From assembly GCA_031310005.1 (NCBI GenBank), contig CM062386.1, forward strand, positions 744,001-808,000: 64,000 nucleotides of DNA, written 5' to 3'. The position numbers were made by a program, and so were the translations under genes. Shown here piece by piece: positions 1 to 11,860 of the stretch (positions are counted from its first letter, which is position 1; the number at the start of each line of letters is the position of its first letter). The notes beneath the pieces were generated by a model that worked only from the letters and a program-made list of their open reading frames with translations, did not search any database and had not been told where the DNA came from. The DNA is from Dactylellina haptotyla (lineage: Eukaryota; Ascomycota; Orbiliomycetes; Orbiliales; Orbiliaceae).

Positions 1-1
1 G

Positions 2-196
2 CAAGGCATCATAATAATACCAGGTGACGACCTAGAGCAGAGGTGCGTTCTCAGAAGTAGCAAATCCCTCTCGCCAGAATTAACGACAGAGCTCAAAGGC
101 TTTTGGACTCTCCAACGGGCAAATTTTATAATTAACCAAATTGGCCTTTCAAAAAGCGACTTTTCAAAGGATGGTCATGTCGACGTCGAAATTTAA
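2..196 (+). CDS. possible 3' end of an unknown gene (5' cut by window edge)
   Basis: An open frame runs from the window edge for 64 codons to a TAA at 194-196. It has no Met, so if it is real it is the last exon of a gene starting outside the window. The C-terminal residues read DGHVDVEI. No domain is recognisable. An open stretch of this length can occur by chance, so this is weak; the only supports are its position at the edge and a varied, protein-like composition. Confidence 0.3.
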   Translation, partial: QGIIIIPGDDLEQRCVLRSSKSLSPELTTELKGFWTLQRANFIINQIGLSKSDFSKDGHVDVEI

Positions 197-1055
197 GACA
201 AGCAATCCAAAGTCGTTCGAAAAACAGTAATGTGGCTCAAATGGCTGAAACTTTCTTCAGGCGAATGGGAGATCAATTTGAACATGGGAAGCCTGTGCGA
301 CAAGCATTTGGAGACTGTTGCGAGACAATAACTTTAGGCGTTCCCGCTAAGCTTGTAGGAGGGGTTGTAATATAGTTTTGCATCAAACCAGATATTTTGT
401 TAACCAATTGGAACTGGAGGAGGTGAAGTGGGTTTGCGTTGTAAATTTCGATATCATACGCTGTGTGGGCGGTGACGGGATATATTACGGGATGGAGGAT
501 CTTTGTATCTCTATTGATGTTTTGAGCAATGTACATTTACCTAAGTCCATGAATTGACTGCGGATTCAGGGTATAGTAAGCGGAGTTCGAACATATTTTG
601 TTGTATATTTTATCTCGATATGCGAAAATCCCCGGGTAGGGTAAACAAGGTAAAATATATCGATAGAGTATCTTTGGACTACTCTATCCAATTGAATTGT
701 TGCCTAACAGCCAATAAATCCCAGGTGACCTGTTGTATGCAATAAGGATCAAAACCTCAGCCTTGCATTGACGTGTCGCGGTAAGCGCCCAAACTCGAAC
801 ACCATCTCGCGGAATCTGCAATTCAACCTCCGAAAACCCCACGGCGCAACCTACCATCTTGCTCCGGTATTTACGATATTATGATACACTAGAATACTGT
901 TTACGACTTCTTCTCTCGATATCGCTTTTCTCATACTGCGTTGCGGCATTAATGTCGCATCCGGGGACAGAAATTATTGTTATTGATATTACTATGAGAG
1001 CTTCACATCTTCGGTGATTAGCAGGAAATCTTCTGTCCTTTGTCAGCGAATCAAG
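197..1055. other. intergenic, no gene seen
   Basis: Both strands carry only short frames without recognisable protein character. It contains the presumed promoter of the NB-ARC gene at 1056. Confidence 0.5.
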
Positions 1056-3384
1056 ATGGACAACATTCAAAATATCGATGACGCACAATTGCAGCCTGTA
1101 ACGATACAAGGCAATATTGATAGTGGGGGCGGGCCTTCCTTCGCCGGATACACAACGCTCAACGCTGAAGTTATAAACTTCGGAACCAAAAGAAAGAGAT
1201 CTGGTAAATTTATCTGTATCATGTCCAACTTCATTAGCTAATATCATTACAGATGAAGAGTTCAGGCGCTTTAATGCACACTACGAGGTTCCGAACAATG
1301 CCAGCATTCACTTTACAGGCAGGGAAGATATTCTCAATGAATTGAGGGAAACACTGCTACCCCCAGGAGAATCGACTGGACAGCGGCGTTTTGTCTTGTC
1401 TGGCATGGGCGGCTCTGGGAAAACTCAAATTGCAATGAAATTTGCAGAAGAGAACCGGGAGAAGTATAAACAACATCCATTCTCTAGATTTTGTAAATAT
1501 TCTAACTTGTCAGATTCTGGGCGGTTTTTTGGGTAGATGCTAGCAGCGAAAGTAAAGCGGAGCGCTGTTTAGCAGATATCGCAAAAACCGCCAAACTGCT
1601 TGAGCAAACAGTAGAATCGGCCCTGCGGTGGCTTTCAAACTCGGAAAAACTCTGGCTACTGATAATCGATAATGCCGACGACGATTCTATGCGTGTCAAA
1701 ATTCTTCCCAGCCGGAAACCGCGGGGTGATACTAGTTACAACCCGAAACCCCGGCTTCGGCTATCTTGGAACCGGCTGGAGGGAGGTCGGTGTCATGTCT
1801 GAAGAGGAGTCGGTAACGTTGCTCTTGAGAGGAATTTCGAATGTCAATAGAGACGAAAAAAATATCACCTATGCGAAAGATGTGGTAAACACGCTTGGGT
1901 GCATCCCACTAGCCATCGCGCACGCCTCCGGTGCTATCAGACAGAATGTCTGTGGGCTCAAAAATTATTGTGAGATATTCACTCGCAGACGTAGACGTCT
2001 TATGGATCACAAGGGCGGCGATGATTCGAGTAACTATGATTATACCACTTACGCGAGCTGGGAGATATCGGTTGATTTTTTGAAAAAACGCGGAGATGAA
2101 ACGGCGAACTATGCTCTTGATTTAATCGAATTTTTCTCGACACTACACTACACTGGGATATCTGAGGCCATGTTCGAAGCAGCTTATATGGCAGTGGCCA
2201 AGCTACCTCAGAGAGGTTATGAGGAAGAAGTTTCGAACACCTTATTCAAAGGTCGGAATAAAGATCAAGACGGAAATTTCGAGGATTGCGCCGATATTTT
2301 TCGGCAAGCGGTGACTCTCCTTTCTTCGTTATCTCTAATTCAGCTAGTTATCGATGAAAACCAATGCATAGTATCCCTCCATCCTATGGTTCATATCTGG
2401 ACTCGGGATAGATTGTCAGACGAAAAGAAAACTTATTGGATACGGATAAGCTGTCAATTTCTCGATGCGGCTTCGTATTCAGTTCGAAACATAACACGAG
2501 CAAACTGGAAGGTTGAGGGTGAATACGTGAACGCATATAGCTTTTTGCGTTCATTATTACCACATACCGAGTCTTTGATCTCACAGACAGATCTTCAAGC
2601 AATTTTCGAATTCGACTTACCATGCAACCCTCCTCGCCATTTTGGCATCAATTTCTATATCAACGGGTTGTTCACAAAATGCCTGGGAATCGCATTGTTG
2701 GGCATCAAATTCCATAGTGAAACAAATTCCGGGCTAGTTTTCGATTTTTCCAAACTTCTGATAGTAGCAATGATCCAGCTAGGGCACAGGGAGGACGCTT
2801 TAGCATTTATGTTGGACCTCTTAGGCAGTTCTCAGGATATTGACGACATTTGCGTAGAACCCAAACTCTTATCAGATGGCACAGGTTGGCTGATTACGTG
2901 TCTTTGGCGAGAATTATTGATCCACGAAGATGGTACACTCCACCCTTCTTATGAATCAATAAAAATAAAGGCAACGGACGTGTTGCGTATGGCCACAAAT
3001 TCCATATGGCCTATTAAAACCCTTGAGCGATATTTTAGGTGCTTACCTCTATACTGGTTCATGCTTCTGGAGACGTACGTCTTATCCCAGCAAAACGAGG
3101 ATGCCCTCGTTCTTGCTGGATCAATATTAGCTGTCGAAGATCTTGAAAATGGCAACCTGCGGGCCGTAGATCCATTAAGGACTATGTACGCTCAGTGCAT
3201 GGCCTTGTGGAATTCCGGAGAAAAAAAATCAGCTTTGAAAGCCGCGGAATCCCTTGTCAGAGCACATGGCAGATCAATGGGGTTCAACCACATTGACACT
3301 CAGCGAGCCGTCCAACGTTTGGAGGCAATGAGAGCAGACAGGGCGATACCCCGAGAACTTTGGGTCAAACCAGTGATGTTTTGA
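1056..3384 (+). pseudogene. NB-ARC (NLR-like) STAND protein, with one apparent frame break
   Basis: This encodes a fungal NLR-like signal-transduction NTPase, a family tied to non-self recognition and programmed cell death. Exons fit 1056-1203, 1253-1463 and 1514-3384 (introns of 49 and 50 nt, branch sites gctaat and ctaac). Visible motifs are the P-loop GMGGSGKT near 1402-1425, FWVDASS after the second intron, Walker B LLIIDNADD near 1660 and the RNBS-like ILVTTRNPG near 1735. A winged-helix-like and alpha-helical C-terminal part follows without clear TPR or WD repeats. The N-terminus is only about 50 residues, Gly/Asn-rich, with no folded effector domain. The frame carrying Walker B and the one carrying FFPAGNRG differ by one base at an A4 run (1698-1701). 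No intron of plausible size bridges this, so the gene is either a recent pseudogene or carries a sequencing error. The downstream frame is open for 570 codons, which favours a recent or artefactual break. Confidence 0.8.
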
Positions 3385-3760
3385 AGACAGAAAACATTCA
3401 ATTATATTACTCTTAGAGCACTTATCATTCAGTTCTAATACCCGAATATATATGTAACCCATAATCGTGAATGCCGCGTTGTGAGGTCGCGTGCCGCACG
3501 GAAGGCAACCGCGCGGGCCGGGGCAAGGTGAGGCAGGCGGGAATCCTTGGCGATGATGCATCTTGGGCCAGGCCAGGGCTAAGGCGGCTGGGGTCCATCG
3601 AGTTTCCTGTTTCTCGAGTGCCACCACGCGGGCACATTATCATGTTTGATGCCTCGCTGAAAATCTCTTCCCTCCCTCACCCAGACCCGTAACCTCTCCT
3701 CCGGCCACCGACGACACCTCGCGACTGCATGCGAGACCGTCCCTCACCACGCGAGACACC
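3385..3760. other. intergenic, P5B ATPase promoter
   Basis: GC-rich upstream region of the ATPase gene that turns C-rich toward the start codon. No separate gene is supported. Confidence 0.5.
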
Positions 3761-6700
3761 ATGGCCTCTCCGCCGCCGCCCTCACACCCTCGGCCAGGCC
3801 CGCGGCCACGTGCGGAATCGAATGTCTCCGATGTGAGCTTCTACTCCCAGGCCGACGGCGTCGAAATGGCCCACGAAGACATCTTTAGCGGTCCCATCGC
3901 GGAGAGCGTTCCGTCCGGCGTGTCGGCGTTCGCCCACAGACGAAGATCTCGTACCGAGTCCGAGGCCAGCTTCACATTCTTCCAGCAGGACGAGGTCGAC
4001 AATTGGGATAACGAGGAGGCAATCATTGACGGAGACGACGACGAATTTCAGTTCAATGCTTGGAATGAAGATATCGACCTGGACCTCGAGGCTGGATCCA
4101 GACGTCAGTCGTTGGCGAGATCCCCGAGAAACTCGAGAGATTCACAGGAGCTCCCGCTGCTGGACCGCCAGGACACGAACGCTACCGATACCAGCCGTAC
4201 ATTCATGCAGGGTCCTCTGAGATCCAATCAAAAGATATACATCCTTACCGAAGATTTGACGATTATCGTAGGAGGGTTCAGGACGAGCAAGATGGGGTCT
4301 GCGATTGTGACGGTACTCTCTGCACTCACGCTGGGGCTATTTTACCTACTGCTACGCTGGGTGCCAAGATGGAGGATTCGATTGACGGGCAAGCCGTGTC
4401 CGCTCAGAGACTGCGAATGGGTGGTTATTGAAGTAGGCTGTCTTTCACGCCAATCGAGAACGCTACTGACAGTCGATAGAACGAATGGAACGAATTCAGC
4501 ATCCACCCCATCAGAAAGCGCTCGTACGGCATGGTGCTGTCGACCGTCTTTGGTCCGCCCTCCGAAAAAGCAGTCGCCGCGGCAGAGGAAGCTGAAGAAG
4601 ACGACGACCCGATTCTTAACTATCTGCGATACCTCGACTACCGTTACATCCGCTTCTGCTACAATCCAATCGAAGACAAGTTCATGCTCACGAACAACTG
4701 GAAGGATCCCGAGTGGGACAGCATCCTATCCGCCCGTCAAGGTGTCGACAACGACCAACAAGATCAGCGTGCGTCGGTATTCGGTCCCAACGTAATCGAT
4801 ATCGAAGAGAAGAGCACAATGAACCTTTTCCTCGACGAGGTCTTTCATCCGTTCTACGTATTCCAGATTGCCAGCATCATACTCTGGTCGATGGACGAAT
4901 ACTACTACTATGCGAGCTGCATATTTTTAATATCTATCGTCAGCATTACCAGCACGCTCATCGAGACAAAGTCGACTATGAAGCGCCTCCGGGAAATTTC
5001 GAAATTCGTGTGCGATGTCAGAGTGCTGAGGAATGGGTACTGGGAATACGTGTCCTCTGCGGACCTGGTTCCAGGAGATGTCTACGAAGTGACGGATCCG
5101 AGTTTGACGCTATTCCCATGTGACAGTTTACTCCTCTCCGGAGACTGTATCGTCAACGAGAGCATGCTCACCGGCGAATCGGTGCCTGTATCAAAGGTCC
5201 CATGTACGGACGAGGCACTGCAAGAGCTGGACGTCGGTGCCTCGTCTGTTAAACCTACACTATCGAAATACTTCCTGTTTTGTGGTACCAAGATCATTCG
5301 CGCCCGCAGACCCCAAGATGGCCGTGACGAAGAGGCGGTTGCGCTGGCTCTCGTGGTCCGTACCGGCTTCAATACGACAAAGGGTGCCCTGGTCCGTAGT
5401 ATGCTCTTCCCCAAACCGACCGGCTTCAAGTTTTACCGCGATAGTTTCTACTACATCAGTGTTATGGCGGTGATCGCCTTACTCGGTTTCATTGCCACAT
5501 TGATTCGATTTATTGAACTCGGAGTAAGTTTTCGTTTCCCCCTTCCAATGACCGCCTACTAATTGAATAGCTTGCCGTACACCTAATTATCGTCCGAGCC
5601 TTGGATTTGATTACAATTGTCGTTCCGCCTGCCCTCCCAGCAACACTCACCATCGGAACTAATTTCGCTTTAGCCAGACTAAAGCGAAAACAAATCTTTT
5701 GCATCAGTCCGATGAGAGTCAATGTGGCAGGAAAGTTGGACGTTATCTGCTTCGACAAAACAGGCACACTGACCGAAGATGGACTTGACGTCTTGGGCGT
5801 ACGAGCTGTCCAGCGGAGCATGAAGAAATTCTCTGACCTCTACACAGACTCGCAGACACTTCTGCCATCTGATAACTTTGAACGTGATCCTTCTATCGAT
5901 TTTGCGTCGAATAAAGCTATTCTACATACTATGGCGACCTGTCATTCCCTCCGACTTATCGACGGCGAGCTCATTGGCGACCCGCTCGACCAAAAAATGT
6001 TTGGATTCACAAATTGGTCCTACGAGGAAGCTGGGTCTCAACAGCGACGAAATAGCGAAGAAATAATGACCGCACAGGCCAATGCGATTTCCCCTCCTGT
6101 TGTCCGTCCACCGGCTGGAAAGAAGTACGGAAACTCTGGCGAGGATGAAGCCCCACTCGAACTCGGCGTCTTCAAATCTTTCGAGTTTGTCTCTGAACTC
6201 CGTCGTGCAAGTGTTATCGTGAAGCAATTCGGCGAAGGCGGATGTGACATCTATGTTAAGGGTGCGCCCGAGTGCATGTCCGATATCTGCAAACCAGAAA
6301 GCTGTAAGTTTAGTCCTTTCTTCTTATGCGCTCGCTACTGACGAGAGAGAGAACAGTCCCGGAGGATTACGACGATCTGTTAGCGTATTATACCCACCGT
6401 GGCTTCCGTGTTATCGCCTGTGCAACCAAAAACATCAAGAAACTGTCATGGGTCAAGGCTCAAAAGATGAAGCGCGAAGAAGCCGAGAAAGATCTTGAGT
6501 TCTGTGGTTTCATCATATTCGAAAACAAGCTGAAGCCCACAACAGCCGGCGTCATGAGGGAACTCAAACAGGCGAACTTGAGAAGAATCATGTGCACTGG
6601 TGATAATATTCTCACTGCTATATCTGTCGCTAGAGAATGCCAGTTGATCGACAAGGCGGCTCATGTTTTTGTTCCGCATTTCGTCGAAGGCGATTCGCAG

Positions 6701-8053
6701 ACTTCGACCGCGAAGATTCAATGGGAGAGTGTGGACAACAAAATTTACAAGTTGGACGAAAACACACTGCAACCGCTACCCGCTCCCGCAGGTGGCGATT
6801 TGTCTCTCCCATACGATATCAGTAACATGAAAAACTACTCCATCGCTGTCAGCGGAGAAGTTTTTAGGTGGATGATTGATTTCGCGCCGCGTGAAGTTAT
6901 GCAGCGCATGTTGGTAATCGGACAAGTTTTCGCTCGAATGTCGCCGGATGAGAAGCACGAGCTCGTGGAGAAACTTCAAAGCTTGGACTATACTGTGTGC
7001 TTCTGCGGTGATGGAGCTAACGACTGCGGTGCCTTGAAGGCCGCTGATGTTGGTATTTCGCTGTCTGAAGCTGAAGCATCTGTAGCAGCACCATTCACTA
7101 GCCGTGTTTTCGAGATCTCATGCGTTCCACAAGTTATTCGGTAGGTTATCTTTGTACAGCTATCAGAAATCACAGCTAACTAGTTACAGGGAGGGTCGAG
7201 CTTCATTGGTAACCAGCTTTAGCTGCTTCAAGTATATGAGTTTGTACTCGGCTATTCAGTTCATCAGCGTCAGCATTCTGTATAAATCCGGATCCAACTT
7301 GGGCGATTTCCAATACCTGTTTATTGACCTACTTCTCATTTTACCAATTGCGATCTTTAGTAAGTGCCACCACATTGGGAGCAATGAACGCGGACGCTAA
7401 CAATATGCAGTGAGCTGGAGCGATCCCTCGGATAAACTCTCCGTCAAACGCCCAACCGCCAGTCTAGTTTCTAGAAAGGTCCTGACACCCCTCCTCGGCC
7501 AAATGTTCATCTGCTTGGTCACGCAACTTATCGTACTCGAACTTGTTCAAAAGCAATCGTTCTACATCCCGCCAGTTGTTGACCCGAACAAATCCAACAT
7601 TCTCAACTCTCAAAACACTAGCTTGTTCCTGGCCTCGGGGTATCAATATATTCTCGCTAGTGTAATATTGAGTGTTGGACCGCCGTTCAGGAAACCAATG
7701 TCACAAAATTGTAAGTCACATGCGGAGAATTATAGCGTGAACGATGGCTAACATGGTCTGGTTTAGTCCCATATGTCGTCACCCTCTTCGTCGCCCTCGC
7801 TATCGTCACTTACCTCCTGCTCGACCCATCGAAATCCATCATGGACTTTATTGAGCTTACGGAGATGTCGCTTTCGTTCAAATTTTTGATCATCTTCATC
7901 TCTATCGTTGGATTTGTTGTCAGCTGGTTTGGCGAGAAGAATGTGTTTGTTGGCTTGTCGAGATGGATAGGGAAGACGAAGGCTACTCTTCGCCCGAGTT
8001 TACAGAAGAAGAGAAAGGAATACAAGATCTTGGAGGAAGCGATGAGGGTTTAA
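3761..8053 (+). CDS. YPK9: P5B-type cation-transporting ATPase (YPK9/ATP13A family)
   Basis: This is a P5B P-type ATPase of the vacuolar/lysosomal membrane. In this family yeast Ypk9 protects against metals and animal ATP13A2 exports polyamines. Seven exons fit in phase: 3761-4432, 4480-5523, 5571-6303, 6357-7140, 7190-7359, 7411-7710 and 7767-8053, giving 1329 residues (yeast Ypk9 has 1472). The N-terminus is long, acidic and Ser-rich, as in the family. TGES (actuator loop) lies near residue 454, the P5B signature PPALP in the fourth core membrane segment just after the second intron, DKTGTLT (phosphorylated Asp) near residue 634 and [16 protein letters not shown] near 1033. PPALP, rather than the PPELP of P5A pumps such as Spf1, decides the subfamily. 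Several hydrophobic C-terminal segments follow. All catalytic motifs are intact. The start is the first ATG of the acidic N-terminal exon. Confidence 0.95.
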
Positions 8054-8800
8054 GTTTTGATTAATACCCATGTGTACTATATATTTCAACTTTTGGCTGT
8101 GGTAAGATTTTTATGGTTCTTTTGGCGTATAGTTAGACTTGCAGTATTTGATTGGCATCTCTCGGTTATATATTATTACCTAGAATCTATATAAATAATA
8201 GCACATAGCACACAAATTTCGTTTCAACCATTTCCTTTTTCTTCTGTGTGGTCCGAGAATCCCCGTTCGGGGATTTAAATCCAGCTTGGTAAGCAAACCA
8301 GAATTTGCCTCTCAACACCACCAATCTCCTTGGTTACAGATCCACTCAGTTGAGGGTTTGACCTGTACTGGGATTCGAATACTATATTGTTTTATACAAA
8401 AATGTAGATAAGTAGAAGTCTGGGTCTGAGTGTTACAATCAAGCAGTGCCTCTTGGGTCTCACTTCTATGTAAATATGCGGTAGCAATGCGAGGGCTGCC
8501 CGATGACAGAAATATCACACGGGCTCTCTGGTTTGGTGAGCAAAATGTAATCTACCAGAAAAGCAACGGCTGCCTCTTACCAGGGAGTGACACTGTCACA
8601 GCTGAGAAACTATAAAAAGAACTATGAGACCTTGAGACTTCACAACTTGACTCGTCACCAACCACTTCCATAAAGACATACGCCCTCGATTCCTCGGTCT
8701 ACGCGAAACTTTTTTCAATTTAAGAAGGTATACTCTCGTATACTGTTTCTTTCAAGTTACGGTCGAAGATATTAATTCCCATACATAGCGAAGATACATA
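8054..8800. other. intergenic
   Basis: AT-rich 3' flank of the ATPase gene, then the promoter and 5' leader of the small gene at 8801. No other coding signal was seen. Confidence 0.5.
8611..8618 (+). promoter_or_regulatory. TATA box of the gene at 8801
   Basis: TATAAAAA lies 190 bases before the ATG at 8801, followed by a pyrimidine- and A-rich leader. This is a plausible core promoter and suggests a leader of about 160 nt. Confidence 0.4.
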
Positions 8801-9295
8801 ATGCAACACGTTTACCTTTTCTTCTCCGTTACTACTGTCGAAAAAAATGGCAAAGTTATTAGGAGATGGTGCTTAGACTCTGCCAATGGAGAGAACTGCC
8901 ACTTCGTGGACAAGTCGATCACAACAAAGGACGGAGAAAAGACTGGAGAGAATGTTGGAGAAAATGCTGAAGGAAAGTCCAAAGAAGAGCCCACGGCAAA
9001 GGTTGACCCTGGAAGTAATGAAATCGAGGATCAGAATGCACCGAAAAGAATCAAACTCGCGTCAAAACTTGATTTTGTGGTTACAACGGTCATAAAAGAC
9101 GAAGGGAGTACCAAAAGGTGGTTTGTTCCCAGATACTCTACGCCGACGCAAAATTGCTTTTTCACGGACTGTGCGCCTGGCAAGGGTAAAAAACGGAAAC
9201 GACCCAGAAAGAACAAGCATCACGAAGGCGATTGCACATTGGCAGAGTGTATAGCTACTGGATCTCTGGGCTTACTTCATTCTCACTGCGTTTAA
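8801..9295 (+). CDS. hypothetical protein with internally duplicated module
   Basis: Intronless frame of 164 residues. No known family is recognised. The protein contains two copies of a roughly 35-residue module, near residues 8-38 and 91-123. Both follow the pattern F-x-V-T-T-V-x-K-(x)5-6-R-W ... N-C-x-F-x-D. A Lys/Glu-rich hydrophilic linker separates them, and a basic stretch (KGKKRKRPRKNKHH) that could act as a nuclear signal follows the second. No signal peptide is evident; the N-terminal MQHVYLFF is too short. A TATA-like element at 8611 and open sequence with biased amino-acid use support a real gene. Confidence 0.6.
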   Translation: MQHVYLFFSVTTVEKNGKVIRRWCLDSANGENCHFVDKSITTKDGEKTGENVGENAEGKSKEEPTAKVDPGSNEIEDQNAPKRIKLASKLDFVVTTVIKDEGSTKRWFVPRYSTPTQNCFFTDCAPGKGKKRKRPRKNKHHEGDCTLAECIATGSLGLLHSHCV

Positions 9296-9810
9296 AAGAA
9301 CTTTCTCTGGGCCGGCTGATTACATCTATGCCTACAAAAGTCTCGCGCACTAAAGACAAGAGCACATTGGTAGTCCTGAGGTAGGTTCCTTTGAGTGTAA
9401 CCCTTGATACAGATACTATAGCTAACGGTAGCATATCTCATGGACACAGCCTTACGATCTCGAATATTTCAGCTTTGGAAATAATATTTCCTCTTAATTT
9501 CTTCCCTTTTTTGTTCAAAATAGAGAAATAATATCAGCGACTGTACCCTCTTGGAGTTGTTCCCATTCTTAGCGTTGTATTGTTGTGTTTTGCCCCCGGT
9601 ACCTTCCCGGAGCGTTCCCCGGACCCCTGAGCGACCAATCATCCTTCCTCAATATCAAAGACTCAAGCTTAAATTTTTGAAGCTCCTACATCTACAAATC
9701 TTCGTCCTCGATGACTAGCTAGCCAAGCACCACCTCTGCCCACAAATAAAATACCTGTAGACTTAGAACCTTGATTCAAGTCAGACGACCGTCAAATCAC
9801 TATCGCAGCC
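9296..9810. other. intergenic, ELP3 promoter
   Basis: No coding signal. The last 200 bases form the 5' flank and leader of ELP3. Confidence 0.5.
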
Positions 9811-11656
9811 ATGGTCGCCCACCATACCGGCCTCAAGGCCAAAGAGAAAGGCCCCACCACGTCCGAATCAGAGCGATACGCCCAAGCATGCGCCGAAGTC
9901 GCCAACCACCTTATCCAGCTTCACGAAGAGTCCGGCGGGAAAGGAAAAGATGTCAATCTGAACTCTCTCCGCGGTACTGTCGCAAAGAAGTACAAGCTTA
10001 CTAGGACACCGCCGTTGACGGATATTATCGCTGCGGTTCCCGAACACTATAAGAAGTACATTGTGCCAAAACTGGTGGCAAAGCCAGTTCGTATGTTCCC
10101 TTGGTTCCAATTCTTGCGCCCAGGGTGATTCTGATAGATATTGCGTAGGGACGAGTTCTGGTATTGCTGTGGTTGCTGTCATGTGCAAGCCGCACAGATG
10201 TCCGCATATAGCATTTGTACGACCGTCTTGGTCCCCCTAGTTATGACATCGACTAATATGGAGGTAGACCGGTAATATCTGCGTATACTGCCCTGGTGGC
10301 CCAGACTCCGACTTTGAATATAGCACACAATCATACACAGGATACGAACCGACCAGCATGAGAGCAATCCGTGCCCGCTACGATCCATTCGAACAAGCCC
10401 GTGGCCGTGTCGAACAGCTCCGCCAGCTCGGTCATAGTGTTGATAAAGTTGAATACATCATCATGGGTGGTACTTTCATGTCGCTCCCGGAATCATACAG
10501 AGATTGGTTCATTAGCAGCCTTCACAATGCTCTCTCCGGCCATACTACCGAAAACGTCGATGAAGCCGTCCAGTTTGGTGAACAGTCGCAGACAAAGTGT
10601 GTTGGAATTACGATCGAAACTCGGCCGGATTACTGCCTTGACACGCACTTGTCGTCTATGCTTCGGTATGGCTGTACTCGTCTTGAGATTGGTGTTCAGA
10701 GTTTGTATGAGGACGTGGCCAGGGATACAAACCGTGGACATACGGTTAAAGCTGTGTGCGAGACGTTTAAACTGGCGAAAGATACGGGTTACAAAGTTGT
10801 CTCCCATATGATGCCCGACTTGCCAAACTGCGGAATGGAGAGAGATTTAGACCAGTTCAGGGAATACTTTGAGAACCCAGAGTTCAGGACAGATGGGTTG
10901 AAGATTTATCCAACGCTAGTTATTCGAGGAACGGGTCTATACGAACTGTGGAGGACGGGACGATATAAGAACTACACTCCAAACGCTTTGATCGATCTTG
11001 TCGCGAGAATTATGGCTTTGGTGCCTCCGTGGACGAGAATATACCGAGTCCAGCGTGATATCCCGATGCCCTTAGTCACATCCGGTGTTGAGAACGGTAA
11101 TTTGAGAGAGCTTGCTCTAGCGAGAATGAAGGACTTCGGAACCACCTGTCGTGACGTTCGAACCCGAGAGGTCGGAATTCAAGAAATCAAACACAAAGTA
11201 CGGCCGGATCAAGTCGAACTTATAAGAAGAGACTACACGGCGAATGGTGGATGGGAGACTTTCCTATCCTACGAAGACCCTAAGCAAGATATCTTGATCG
11301 GTCTCCTACGTCTGAGACAGTGTTCGGACCGCACATTCAGACCCGAACTTACAGGTCAGCCTACAAGTTTAGTGAGAGAATTGCACGTCTACGGAAGTGC
11401 AGTACCAGTTCACGGGAGAAACCCAAAGAAGTTCCAGCATCAAGGATTCGGAACACTATTGATGGAGGAAGCAGAGCGGATAGCGAGAGATGAGCATGGC
11501 AGCGAGAAGATCAGCGTGTAAGTGACTTCAACCCTTGTCTTATAGGAGGACGTAAGCTAACAAATTTATAGTATCAGCGGTGTTGGTGTGAGAAAGTACT
11601 ATGCCAGTTTGGGCTACTATCTTGATGGACCGTACATGTCCAAGATGTTAGTTTAG
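9811..11656 (+). CDS. ELP3: Elongator complex catalytic subunit Elp3
   Basis: Elp3 is the catalytic subunit of Elongator. It uses a radical-SAM domain and an acetyltransferase domain to carboxymethylate wobble uridine-34 of tRNAs. Four exons fit in phase: 9811-10090, 10149-10216, 10268-11517 and 11572-11656, giving 560 residues (yeast 557). The Fe-S cysteines C-x9-C-x2-C fall at residues 111, 121 and 124 within [17 protein letters not shown], just across the second intron. The C-terminal GNAT acetyl-CoA motif [14 protein letters not shown] lies near the end of exon 3. The ATG at 9811 gives the usual KxRG-type N-terminus. The gene is convergent with CWC2, about 200 bases apart. Nothing is missing. 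Confidence 0.97.
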
Positions 11657-11860
11657 ACAGAATGTTTCTTTATTTGGTAATATTTCGTGTATATAAGGGT
11701 ACATAGGGTTATGGCGCTTGGCGGTTCACGTTCATTGAAGATTTTGCTTCCGATATTTGGGTATCATCAATTCATCATGTCTATGCATATTATACATTAG
11801 CCGCTATAAAAGTACAATTTTTACCCAAGCCAACACCAAAATCACTTGAATGCGCGACAA

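Noticed and set aside
273-536. 87-codon minus-strand frame near the window start
   Set aside because: No recognisable domain, signal peptide, or splice partner; length is within chance for this region.
3425-3692. Overlapping frames on both strands before the ATPase gene
   Set aside because: Mutually overlapping in GC-rich promoter DNA with no protein character.
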